13,778 nt of DNA. Origin: Alphaproteobacteria bacterium UBA1218. Lineage in GTDB: Bacteria; Pseudomonadota; Alphaproteobacteria; Rs-D84. A model generated the notes under the pieces. The model was given only the letters and a program-made list of their open reading frames with translations. It searched no databases and was not told where the DNA came from. The stretch lies in NCBI GenBank assembly GCA_002309215.1, contig DBXG01000007.1:10278-24055 (forward strand), given 5' to 3'. This document shows, in pieces, positions 6,951 through 13,778 of this stretch (its first letter is position 1; each line of letters opens with the position of its first letter). The translations under genes were made by a program, and so were the position numbers.

Positions 6951-9564
6951 TTGTAATCCTGATTGTATTTTCATCAATATATGCATCTTTGATACCAGAC
7001 AAAACATTCCATAATTGTGCGTGCCACGATATTTCCGGGACATGTGCCATATCACAACCATAAATATATAATTTATCACGTGTACGCGTCATGGCAACAT
7101 ACAACAGACGATAGTATTCTGCAATATCATCTTGCCTATTTTTATCAGCGATGGCCTGAACCGTATCCGAATTATCTGTTTTCCATAACCACAAATCATA
7201 ATTTGGATTATTATGCAGATAGTTAGTATTTAATATAGATTCTTGTTTTGGAACATACACAGTATCTATTAAAAATACGACCGGTGATGCCAAACCTTTG
7301 CTGCCATGAACTGTCATTATACGAACGCCCTGACTTGCGTCCATATCGCGTTTGATTTCGCTGTCGCCCGCAATAAACCATTTTATAAAATTATATAATG
7401 TTCCTGGCTGAGTTCTTTCATACGACAAACATATTGTTAAAAACTCTTCCAACGGATCAACAACCTGTTTACCTAAAGCAGCAATTATACGTTCACGATT
7501 ATCATTTTTATTTAATATATATGAAAAAAATGAATATGGCGCCAATTTTTTAGACCGCTCAATCGTGTCAACCAAATCAGCATAAATATCTGGACGCTTT
7601 TCTTGCAAAACATCGAAAATTGTTATCGGTTTTTCTTTGCCCGTTAAATCGTTTTTTGTTTTACACAAATCAAAAATATCAACTTCTGTCAATCGATAAA
7701 TTGGACTTTTTAACAAACAACATAAACTATAATCGTTTGTATTATCTATGCAAAATCTTATCAAATGCAACATATCTTTTATCGCTGGAAAATATGGCAG
7801 ATTTACTCTGTCGCTACCCGCGACTTCTATACCCTTCTTCTTCAACGCTAATTCCAAAGGACCCACAAACGAACCGCGCTTTTGGACCAGCACCATTATA
7901 TCTTTTGGTTGCACCCCTTCTTCTTTTATCAAAGATTCTATTTTATCGGCTATGGTTTGTACATATTGTTTGTTTTTATCTGTTCCCGTCGCATCATATT
8001 TTGATAAGTTGTGCATTTCCACAAAACCCTGTTCGCCCTTACGATGACAAAAATGTTTGTTATTATGAAAACCCGTATCACGAACAATGCCTGGATTATC
8101 AAAGAAATAGTCAACCGTTTTCAATATCGGCTCCACAGACCTATAACTTTGATCCAACGAAACTTCTTGAATACTCCTGTAATTTTGCTTTATCTGTTCC
8201 GCTATGGCATTACGCGATTCCGCAAAAGCCACAGGATCTGCATTTTGGAACCCATAAATCGATTGCTTGGTATCACCAACAACAAACACAGAATGGTTAT
8301 TCTCTTTATCACCATCAACAAAGAAATCATCCGCCAGGGTTCGCAAAATATTCCATTGTTGCGGACTTGTATCTTGCGCTTCATCAACCAAAATATGCCC
8401 CAAAGACACATCTAATTGCGACAACACCCACCCCATCACACCAGGTTTATTAAATAATTTTTGGGTATAAAGAATCAAATCCTCGAAATCCAGAACATTG
8501 CGCTCTTGTTTGGCTCTGCGGTAATTGTCTGCAAAATCCATAGCCAAATCAAAAACCGCCATAGTATCCTTGAACACTTTTTCATTTAATAAATATTGCT
8601 GAATATCGTACACACGTCGAGCTTCTTGGGCTAAAATATCGTCTTTTAATACATTTTTTGATATAGCGTTTTCCTGTGTTAAATATGCATTTTTATAAGC
8701 AGAAAAATCAATAGTCTTTTCAATATATTGTCGTGTATATTGTGCAATATTTTGCATATATTGTGCCGGCTTTTTTGCCTTATTTATACAAGCCTGCGCA
8801 AAACTCAAGATTTTTGTTAGGTTCTCTGCATCAACAGAAGCATCAACAGGTTTGGTTAAATGCAAAAGCTCTTTTGTCTTTTCAATAAAATATTCGCGAT
8901 ATCGTTCTGGATTATCAACTTGAAAGAAAGATTTATAACGCCCAATCAATAAACTTTGCAAATCGCTTAAAAAATGTTCTGATTTTATATCAATAATTCG
9001 ATAGAAAGCATCCAAAGTTCGTTGCATGTTCGCTCGATTATTAAAAGAATTATTTATCATATGCTCAAAAGCGTCTTGTAATAAAACTTTTTGTGCTGCA
9101 CCAGATATTAATGACCATGCTGGACTTATACCTGCTTCCAAAGGAAACCTGTGCAATATCTCTTCACAAAAACTGTGGATAGTTTTTATTTTCAATACAT
9201 CTGGATTATCGATATACATATAAAAAACTTTGCGTGCATACGATAAATCCTCACTGGATGCAGGCGTTTTTTCGGATATACCGTCCAACAATTCGGTCAA
9301 TTTTTCGTCATCTGCCATTGACCATTCCCGCAAACCCGCCAAAATACGATTGCGCATTTCGCCTGCAGCAGCATTTGTATATGTTAAACACAATATTCCT
9401 GGGGCTTTATCGCCATTATAAATCCCATTACGAAACAAAATACGCAATAAACGTTGAATAAGAACAGTTGTTTTTCCTGTCCCAGCATTAGCTTGAACCC
9501 AAATATTTCTAGTTGGGTCCGAAGCCAGCATTTGACTTGGTGAAAATTTTTCTTTTGGGTTCAT
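6931..9564 (-). CDS. addA: AddA-type UvrD/Rep helicase lacking its fused nuclease domain
   Basis: AddA is the helicase-nuclease subunit of AddAB, which processes double-strand DNA ends for RecA loading. This frame gives 877 residues with all superfamily 1 helicase motifs: Walker A ANAGTGKT (25-32), Ia LTYTNAAAGEM (60-70), Walker B/II VDEAQD (393-398), III GDTKQSIYGFQ (430-440), IV LDQSYRS (470-476), V VRIMTVHGSKGL (747-758) and VI YVAMTRTRDKLY (822-833). The motif style (VQANAGTGKT) is that of alphaproteobacterial AddA. Full AddA proteins are usually about 1100-1200 residues and end in a nuclease; this frame stops about 45 residues after motif VI, and the nuclease continues in the -1 frame. 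In many Alphaproteobacteria addB lies just upstream; here the upstream neighbour is divergent, so addB must be elsewhere or absent. The start has only a weak AAGAG ribosome-binding site. Confidence 0.92.
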   Translation of the reverse strand: MNPKEKFSPSQMLASDPTRNIWVQANAGTGKTTVLIQRLLRILFRNGIYNGDKAPGILCLTYTNAAAGEMRNRILAGLREWSMADDEKLTELLDGISEKTPASSEDLSYARKVFYMYIDNPDVLKIKTIHSFCEEILHRFPLEAGISPAWSLISGAAQKVLLQDAFEHMINNSFNNRANMQRTLDAFYRIIDIKSEHFLSDLQSLLIGRYKSFFQVDNPERYREYFIEKTKELLHLTKPVDASVDAENLTKILSFAQACINKAKKPAQYMQNIAQYTRQYIEKTIDFSAYKNAYLTQENAISKNVLKDDILAQEARRVYDIQQYLLNEKVFKDTMAVFDLAMDFADNYRRAKQERNVLDFEDLILYTQKLFNKPGVMGWVLSQLDVSLGHILVDEAQDTSPQQWNILRTLADDFFVDGDKENNHSVFVVGDTKQSIYGFQNADPVAFAESRNAIAEQIKQNYRSIQEVSLDQSYRSVEPILKTVDYFFDNPGIVRDTGFHNNKHFCHRKGEQGFVEMHNLSKYDATGTDKNKQYVQTIADKIESLIKEEGVQPKDIMVLVQKRGSFVGPLELALKKKGIEVAGSDRVNLPYFPAIKDMLHLIRFCIDNTNDYSLCCLLKSPIYRLTEVDIFDLCKTKNDLTGKEKPITIFDVLQEKRPDIYADLVDTIERSKKLAPYSFFSYILNKNDNRERIIAALGKQVVDPLEEFLTICLSYERTQPGTLYNFIKWFIAGDSEIKRDMDASQGVRIMTVHGSKGLASPVVFLIDTVYVPKQESILNTNYLHNNPNYDLWLWKTDNSDTVQAIADKNRQDDIAEYYRLLYVAMTRTRDKLYIYGCDMAHVPEISWHAQLWNVLSGIKDAYIDENTIRITNDTKFE
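6957..6960 (-). promoter_or_regulatory. Ribosome-binding site deciding the nuclease-frame start
   Basis: AGGA followed by a six-base spacer (TTACAA) and ATG at 6950. It lies within the 3' end of the addA helicase frame, 24-27 bases before the end of its stop codon. A well-placed site at exactly this point supports an independent, coupled start for the nuclease domain rather than a simple frameshift error. Confidence 0.5.
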
Positions 9565-9572
9565 TTATACTC

Positions 9573-9617
9573 TTGCTTTATGCAAAATATTTTAGTATAT
9601 ATTTCCAATAACTGCAA
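9573..9617. promoter_or_regulatory. Divergent promoter region between addA and the coiled-coil gene
   Basis: The region between the two divergent start codons must hold promoters for both. The best + strand candidate is TTGCTT (9573-9578), 17 bases, TATATA (9596-9601). The best - strand candidate is TTGCAG (9617-9612), 17 bases, TAAAAT (9594-9589). Both are imperfect, and their -10 boxes would lie next to each other, so expression of the two genes could interfere. Confidence 0.35.
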
Positions 9618-9658
9618 GAACGATATTTTTATCTTTGTTTAATCGAGGGAAGGAAAAC

Positions 9659-11572
9659 ATGAATCAAACTCTGGTTATAATATTAACGTCATTAAGCGGA
9701 TTATTATTTATATCTTTAATTTGTTTATTTTTTATTTCACGCAAATCTCAACGTGTTATGCGTGATTTATTAGAAATTATGACACACCCTGAACAAGTAA
9801 AAATTCAATCTGCAATTCGGGTTTTAGATACCCTGTTGAAAAATGAAATAAATAAAATCGACAACAATTTCCAATCAATGTCTAATACATTAAATGCGCA
9901 AATTGAACATTGTGAACAAATGAAACAAGATTTATCTGTGCGAACGGATAAATTGATAGAGGTTGCCGATGACGCAGTAAAAAAAATCGCTAATATGTCA
10001 CAGCGTTTAGATAACACAGTTGACGGTTTGCAGCACGTTGTTGAATCAAATGGTTGGACAGATGTTCAGAATGCTGCAGATACATTTTCTTCCAATGTTG
10101 ATGGGTTATTGAATAAAATCCAAGATGTCACACACACAACAACAGAGAACGCGATAAAAATCCAAGAACAAATAACACAGTGCGCTGATTCAGAACAACA
10201 AATATCAAACCAGTTGCAAGATTCGTTCAAAAACAATGCTGAAAATATGGATATTATCACAAAATCTGCCGATGATTTACAGCAACAACTAACGAATTTA
10301 AGCGCCAGTGTCACAGATGGATTTAATAACATCAAAACTGCATCCACAGATTATGATGAAACAATGCATAAAAACGACAAGTTATTAAATGACTATCTGA
10401 CCAAGATGTCTGAATTCAGCAAGCGCGCAGATAAAGAGTTAGTGAAACAATTGAACACTATGACAGAAACAGCAAATGTTGTTGGCGCACGTGTTCGCTT
10501 ATCAGAAACATCTATTGAAAAACAAATCAACAAATTGGAATCCGCCATAGAGGCATTAAACAATTCCACAACCACAACAAAAACTTCTGTGAATGATATT
10601 TCAAATGAATTATCGGGTTTAACAAACAGATTTAATACTGAAATACATGATTTTTCGTCCAGCGTGGTCAAAGAATTACAAGAAGTGTCTGGTGTTGCTA
10701 ATACCACATTAGAAAACACAAAAACAGCCGCAACGGAATTCGCAGACTCTGTAAAGGGTATGGGTGTCGGCGTTCGTGAAACATTGATAGAAATGAACAA
10801 AGCGCACACTCAGTTATCTGGACAATCTGAAAACTTGATAAAGATGTCACAAGATACCACAGAACAATTAAAACCATTGTCTGAACTGATTGAACGGTAT
10901 TACAAAGCCCTGCCTGATTTATCCCGAGGATCAAAAGATATCGGTGAAAATCTGGATTCTATTGTAAATGCATTAGTTGAAAAAATTGGTATTATGCGTA
11001 CAACAATATCAGAATCATTAAATGATATAAATAATTCTTCGACTCAACTTGGTGATTTGGCTGGTCAATCGCGTCAACAAATGATTGATTTAATGTCTGA
11101 TTACGCCAAAGCTGTTGATGCTATGCAAAGCCTGAATAAACAAATGATGGTTGCACGTGCAACTGCACCAATGGACGCAATCAAGGTAGCACCTGCTACA
11201 AATTACAAACCTGTCAGCACCAAAGATTTTTTGACCACCGTTGATAGTGTGTTCAACAAGTTATATGAGCAATCTGTTGATTTAACGCGCGCAATTGGTG
11301 CCGAAATCCCAGATATCGTATGGAAAAAATATAATAGTGGCGACAATAAAATATTTGCGAAATGGCTGGCTAAAATGCTTACCGCGACCGATAAAAAACA
11401 AATACGTGAATTATTGAAATCTGATACAGTATTTCAATCTCAAGCGTCACAATTTATTCGTAATTTCGACAAGATATTAAACGGTGCAGACCAAACAGAC
11501 GAAGCAACAAAGGTAAAAACAGCCATACTAAAATCTGATTTGGGAACGATATATAGTGCAATACATAAATAA
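9659..11572 (+). CDS. Membrane-anchored coiled-coil protein with conserved-looking C-terminal domain
   Basis: Function unknown. The ATG at 9659 is preferred over an in-frame TTG at 9635 because AAGGA lies five bases upstream of it. The 637-residue product has one N-terminal transmembrane helix (about 5-27) followed by basic residues, which suggests the bulk is cytoplasmic. From about 50 to 500 it is almost entirely amphipathic helix with heptad-like hydrophobic spacing and very few prolines, rich in Asn, Thr, Ser and Gln, resembling the helical rods of chemoreceptors or tape-like scaffold proteins, but without a chemoreceptor hairpin-tip motif or HAMP domain. A short Ala/Pro linker (about 500-518) leads to a separate C-terminal domain of about 120 residues (518-637) with IPDIVWKKYNSGDNKIF, FIRNFDKIL and a closing LGTIYSAIHK. 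I believe similar C-terminal domains occur in alphaproteobacterial proteins, but this is from memory. It faces rpoD across a shared terminator. Confidence 0.85.
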   Translation: MNQTLVIILTSLSGLLFISLICLFFISRKSQRVMRDLLEIMTHPEQVKIQSAIRVLDTLLKNEINKIDNNFQSMSNTLNAQIEHCEQMKQDLSVRTDKLIEVADDAVKKIANMSQRLDNTVDGLQHVVESNGWTDVQNAADTFSSNVDGLLNKIQDVTHTTTENAIKIQEQITQCADSEQQISNQLQDSFKNNAENMDIITKSADDLQQQLTNLSASVTDGFNNIKTASTDYDETMHKNDKLLNDYLTKMSEFSKRADKELVKQLNTMTETANVVGARVRLSETSIEKQINKLESAIEALNNSTTTTKTSVNDISNELSGLTNRFNTEIHDFSSSVVKELQEVSGVANTTLENTKTAATEFADSVKGMGVGVRETLIEMNKAHTQLSGQSENLIKMSQDTTEQLKPLSELIERYYKALPDLSRGSKDIGENLDSIVNALVEKIGIMRTTISESLNDINNSSTQLGDLAGQSRQQMIDLMSDYAKAVDAMQSLNKQMMVARATAPMDAIKVAPATNYKPVSTKDFLTTVDSVFNKLYEQSVDLTRAIGAEIPDIVWKKYNSGDNKIFAKWLAKMLTATDKKQIRELLKSDTVFQSQASQFIRNFDKILNGADQTDEATKVKTAILKSDLGTIYSAIHK

Positions 11573-11586
11573 ATATGTGAATAGAG

Positions 11587-11617
11587 AAAAGCCCGCTAAC
11601 AAAACCAGCGGGCTTTT
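11587..11617. terminator. Bidirectional terminator between the coiled-coil gene and rpoD
   Basis: A perfect 11-base stem AAAAGCCCGCT (11587-11597) / AGCGGGCTTTT (11607-11617) with a nine-base loop. The A and T ends of the stem provide a T-run on both strands, matching the convergent genes ending at 11572 (+) and 11621 (-). Confidence 0.95.
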
Positions 11618-11620
11618 ATT

Positions 11621-13720
11621 TTAATCTTCCAAGAAACTCCGCAACTTGCGTGCACGTGTTGGATGTTTCAGTTTATTTAACGCCTTTTGTTCAATCTGAC
11701 GTATACGTTCACGTGTCACACCGATATATTCACCAACCTCTTCCAAAGTGCTGGTTTTATTAGTGCTCATACCAAAGCGTTGACGCAAAACAGTTTCTTC
11801 CTTTGGATCCAATTCAGACAGAATTTGTGTCACAATCTTGCGTAGATTTTTCTGGGCAGCAGATGTGAACGGATTTCTGGCTGTTTCGTCCGCAATAATT
11901 TCAATTCTGGAACTGTCATCTTCAGTACCAACTGGTGCTTCCAAAGAAATTGGTTTCAGATTTGACTTCATAGCCTTATGAATCTTGTCAACCGGCAAAT
12001 AAATAATCTTGGACAATTCTTCTGCAGTTGGCTGACGACCATATTTATGCATAAACTGACGCGAAGCACGTTGAATCTTGTGAATATTATCAATCATATG
12101 CACCGGTATTCTGATTGTACGCGCTTGGTCTGCAATACTGCGTGAAATCCCCTGCTGAATCCAGTTCGTTGCATAAGTAGAAAATTTGTTACCCAAACGA
12201 TAATCAAACTTATCAACAGCCTTCATCAGACCAATATTACCATCTTGAACCAAGTCAGAAAAATCCAGACCCAATCCACGATTGCTGGACTTTTTAGCAA
12301 ATTTGATAACCAAACGTAAATTAGCCTCTATCATTTCACGTTTAGCGCGTGCCGCTTCGGCCTGTCCGCGACGAACCAATTCAACCACTTTCTTATATTC
12401 TGCTGTTGGTTGACCTGTTTCCTTTGCAATTGCGGTGATATCTTCCTGAATCTTCAACACATCAGCCTCGTGCTTCTTGGCAAAGTTCTGCCATGCAGCA
12501 CTTTTATTTTTAGCTAATTTTTTAACCCAATTACGATTCAGTTCATTACCGGTATATTCTGCCAAGAAATCTTCACGTTTAATTTTGCAAGCCAAAGCTA
12601 AACGCAACATTTTCCCTTCTAAACCCATCAGCAATTGATCGCGTTGAGTCAGTTTTTCCATGATTTCAGCAATTCTGTCATCATTCAAACGAATTTTTCC
12701 GACATATTCGAATAATTCTAAACGTGCCTTGGTATATTTCTTTTCCAATGCTTCATCTGGTTTAGATGAAGTCAACAGGTTTTCCAAACGTTTTGATTGC
12801 AACTTTTGCATGCTGGTAAATATGCGTTTAATTTTCGCAAACAAATCTGTAATCATAGGCAACAAAGAATCTTCCATAACTGGAATTGGGACGCCCGAAG
12901 AACCACGTTGTGAATCTTCTTTCTTGCCATCTTCATCATCCATGTCGTCTTCGTTTTCGTCATCTTCATCGGCATCATCAGATGCAACAGATTCTTCCAA
13001 ATCGTCCAAATCTTCATCGTCCAAGTCATCAACCTGCTCTACACCCTTGGACTTCAAGGTATCTGCCAAGGCAGCCAAAGATTTTTGTTCGGATTCGCTG
13101 GAATACATAACCTCTAAATTGATAATATGACGCAAACGAATATCACCGTTTAATAACTGCTGATACCAATCAAGCATCGCCTGAATTGTCATCGGGCTTT
13201 CACACAAACCATAAACCATCAAGCGCGATGCCGCTTCGATTCGTTGTGCAATGGCTATTTCACCCGCAGCGGTCAATAATTGAACAGTGCCGATTTGTTT
13301 CAGATACGATTGAACAGAATCTTGAACCCCCAAAACCAAATTACCCGTAGAACTGCGTTCCAATTGTTTTGCATAATATTCGTAATCGTCATCGTTAACA
13401 TCAACCTGTTCGGCATCAGCATTTAACAAATCATGCGATTTATCACGATTGTATTCTTCTTCATCTTCTTCGTAATATTTTTCCATATCACGCGCAAACT
13501 TGTCACCATCTGTTTCTATGACTTCCAGTTCCAAATCTTGCTTGAAAAACTCTAAAACTTCATCACGTTCGTCTTCTGGAACTTCATCAGCCTCAATCGC
13601 GGCATTAAAATCCATCTGGGACAAATAGCCAATTTCAGTTGCAGACAGAGCCAATTCTTTCAGACTTTCTGGCAAAGAATCTATCAATAATTTTGTTGCT
13701 TCATCTAGTTTTTTAGCCAT
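11621..13720 (-). CDS. rpoD: Primary sigma factor RpoD (sigma70) with unusual region 2.3/2.4
   Basis: RpoD directs RNA polymerase to housekeeping promoters. The 699-residue product has region 1.1 (about 5-65), region 1.2 (VQDSVQSYLKQIG, 132-144, on to about 165), a long non-conserved region with a strongly acidic run (about 230-268), regions 2.1-2.4 (about 455-535), region 3 (about 540-600, with ARTIRIPVHM at its start) and region 4 (about 625-695), including the helix-turn-helix VTRERIRQIEQKALNKLKHP. The length and non-conserved region mark it as the primary sigma. Region 2.3/2.4 departs from the family: the usual YKFSTYATWWIRQAITR reads NKFSTYATNWIQQGISR (511-527), losing the aromatic residues equivalent to E. 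coli Tyr425 and Trp433 and also Arg436. Gln437 and Arg441 equivalents are kept. The ATG has CAAAGG about seven bases upstream. No convincing promoter is seen in the 58 bases left upstream. Confidence 0.96.
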   Translation of the reverse strand: MAKKLDEATKLLIDSLPESLKELALSATEIGYLSQMDFNAAIEADEVPEDERDEVLEFFKQDLELEVIETDGDKFARDMEKYYEEDEEEYNRDKSHDLLNADAEQVDVNDDDYEYYAKQLERSSTGNLVLGVQDSVQSYLKQIGTVQLLTAAGEIAIAQRIEAASRLMVYGLCESPMTIQAMLDWYQQLLNGDIRLRHIINLEVMYSSESEQKSLAALADTLKSKGVEQVDDLDDEDLDDLEESVASDDADEDDENEDDMDDEDGKKEDSQRGSSGVPIPVMEDSLLPMITDLFAKIKRIFTSMQKLQSKRLENLLTSSKPDEALEKKYTKARLELFEYVGKIRLNDDRIAEIMEKLTQRDQLLMGLEGKMLRLALACKIKREDFLAEYTGNELNRNWVKKLAKNKSAAWQNFAKKHEADVLKIQEDITAIAKETGQPTAEYKKVVELVRRGQAEAARAKREMIEANLRLVIKFAKKSSNRGLGLDFSDLVQDGNIGLMKAVDKFDYRLGNKFSTYATNWIQQGISRSIADQARTIRIPVHMIDNIHKIQRASRQFMHKYGRQPTAEELSKIIYLPVDKIHKAMKSNLKPISLEAPVGTEDDSSRIEIIADETARNPFTSAAQKNLRKIVTQILSELDPKEETVLRQRFGMSTNKTSTLEEVGEYIGVTRERIRQIEQKALNKLKHPTRARKLRSFLED

Positions 13721-13778
13721 AAAAAAACCTTTGATTTATTGTGAAACATAAAACTTATTTGTGTGATTTTTGTGCTTT

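Noticed and set aside
6951..7079. Longer start for the nuclease frame at 7079
   Set aside because: The added residues are the out-of-frame reading of the conserved end of the AddA helicase and do not look like a protein; the ATG at 6950 has its own ribosome-binding site.
7620..8453. Open frame of 277 codons on the + strand
   Set aside because: Antisense to the addA helicase motifs; no domain and no ribosome-binding site of note.
9659..11572. RmuC or chemoreceptor identity for the coiled-coil protein
   Set aside because: No RmuC nuclease-like domain motifs, no HAMP or sensor domain and no conserved chemoreceptor tip are visible.
12660..13130. Ser-rich open frame on the + strand
   Set aside because: It is the complement of the acidic Asp/Glu run of rpoD, which reads as serine-rich in the opposite strand.

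Overview
The window looks like chromosomal DNA of an AT-rich alphaproteobacterium, probably from an uncultured or host-associated lineage with a compact genome. The evidence is a DUF2155 secreted protein (a family largely confined to Alphaproteobacteria), an AddA-type rather than RecB-type repair helicase, an alphaproteobacterial ExoVII motif style (APTPTGAAEM), a large RpoD with an acidic spacer, short intergenic gaps, and TAA as the stop codon of all 14 genes seen. No mobile element, tRNA, rRNA or CRISPR array was recognised.

Layout. (1) 1-3569, + strand: the end of trmD, then rplS (L19), a DUF2155 secreted protein, a small single-pass membrane protein, tsaD and xseA, packed with gaps of 1-29 bases or overlapping, so probably one transcript. 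(2) 3637-4766, + strand: three unrecognised small cysteine-rich proteins. The first follows xseA and ends at a hairpin terminator; the other two form a separate unit with a good sigma70-type promoter and their own terminator. (3) 4801-9564, - strand: a recombination-repair block of addA helicase, a separate overlapping reading frame carrying the AddA nuclease domain, and recN. (4) 9659-11572, + strand: a membrane-anchored coiled-coil protein, divergent from addA. (5) 11621-13720, - strand: rpoD, convergent with the coiled-coil gene across a shared bidirectional terminator.

How they fit together. The window mixes translation and tRNA-modification housekeeping (TrmD, L19, TsaD), three DNA break-repair functions (ExoVII large subunit, RecN, AddA) and the primary sigma factor. 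The points most worth a second look are: the AddA helicase and nuclease encoded as two overlapping frames with a Shine-Dalgarno sequence at the junction; the housekeeping sigma factor lacking two aromatic residues of its promoter-melting region; the family of three Cys/His small proteins; and a predicted leaderless recN mRNA. There is no intergenic stretch above 300 bases; the longest is the 151 bases at 3949-4099, which holds a terminator and a promoter.
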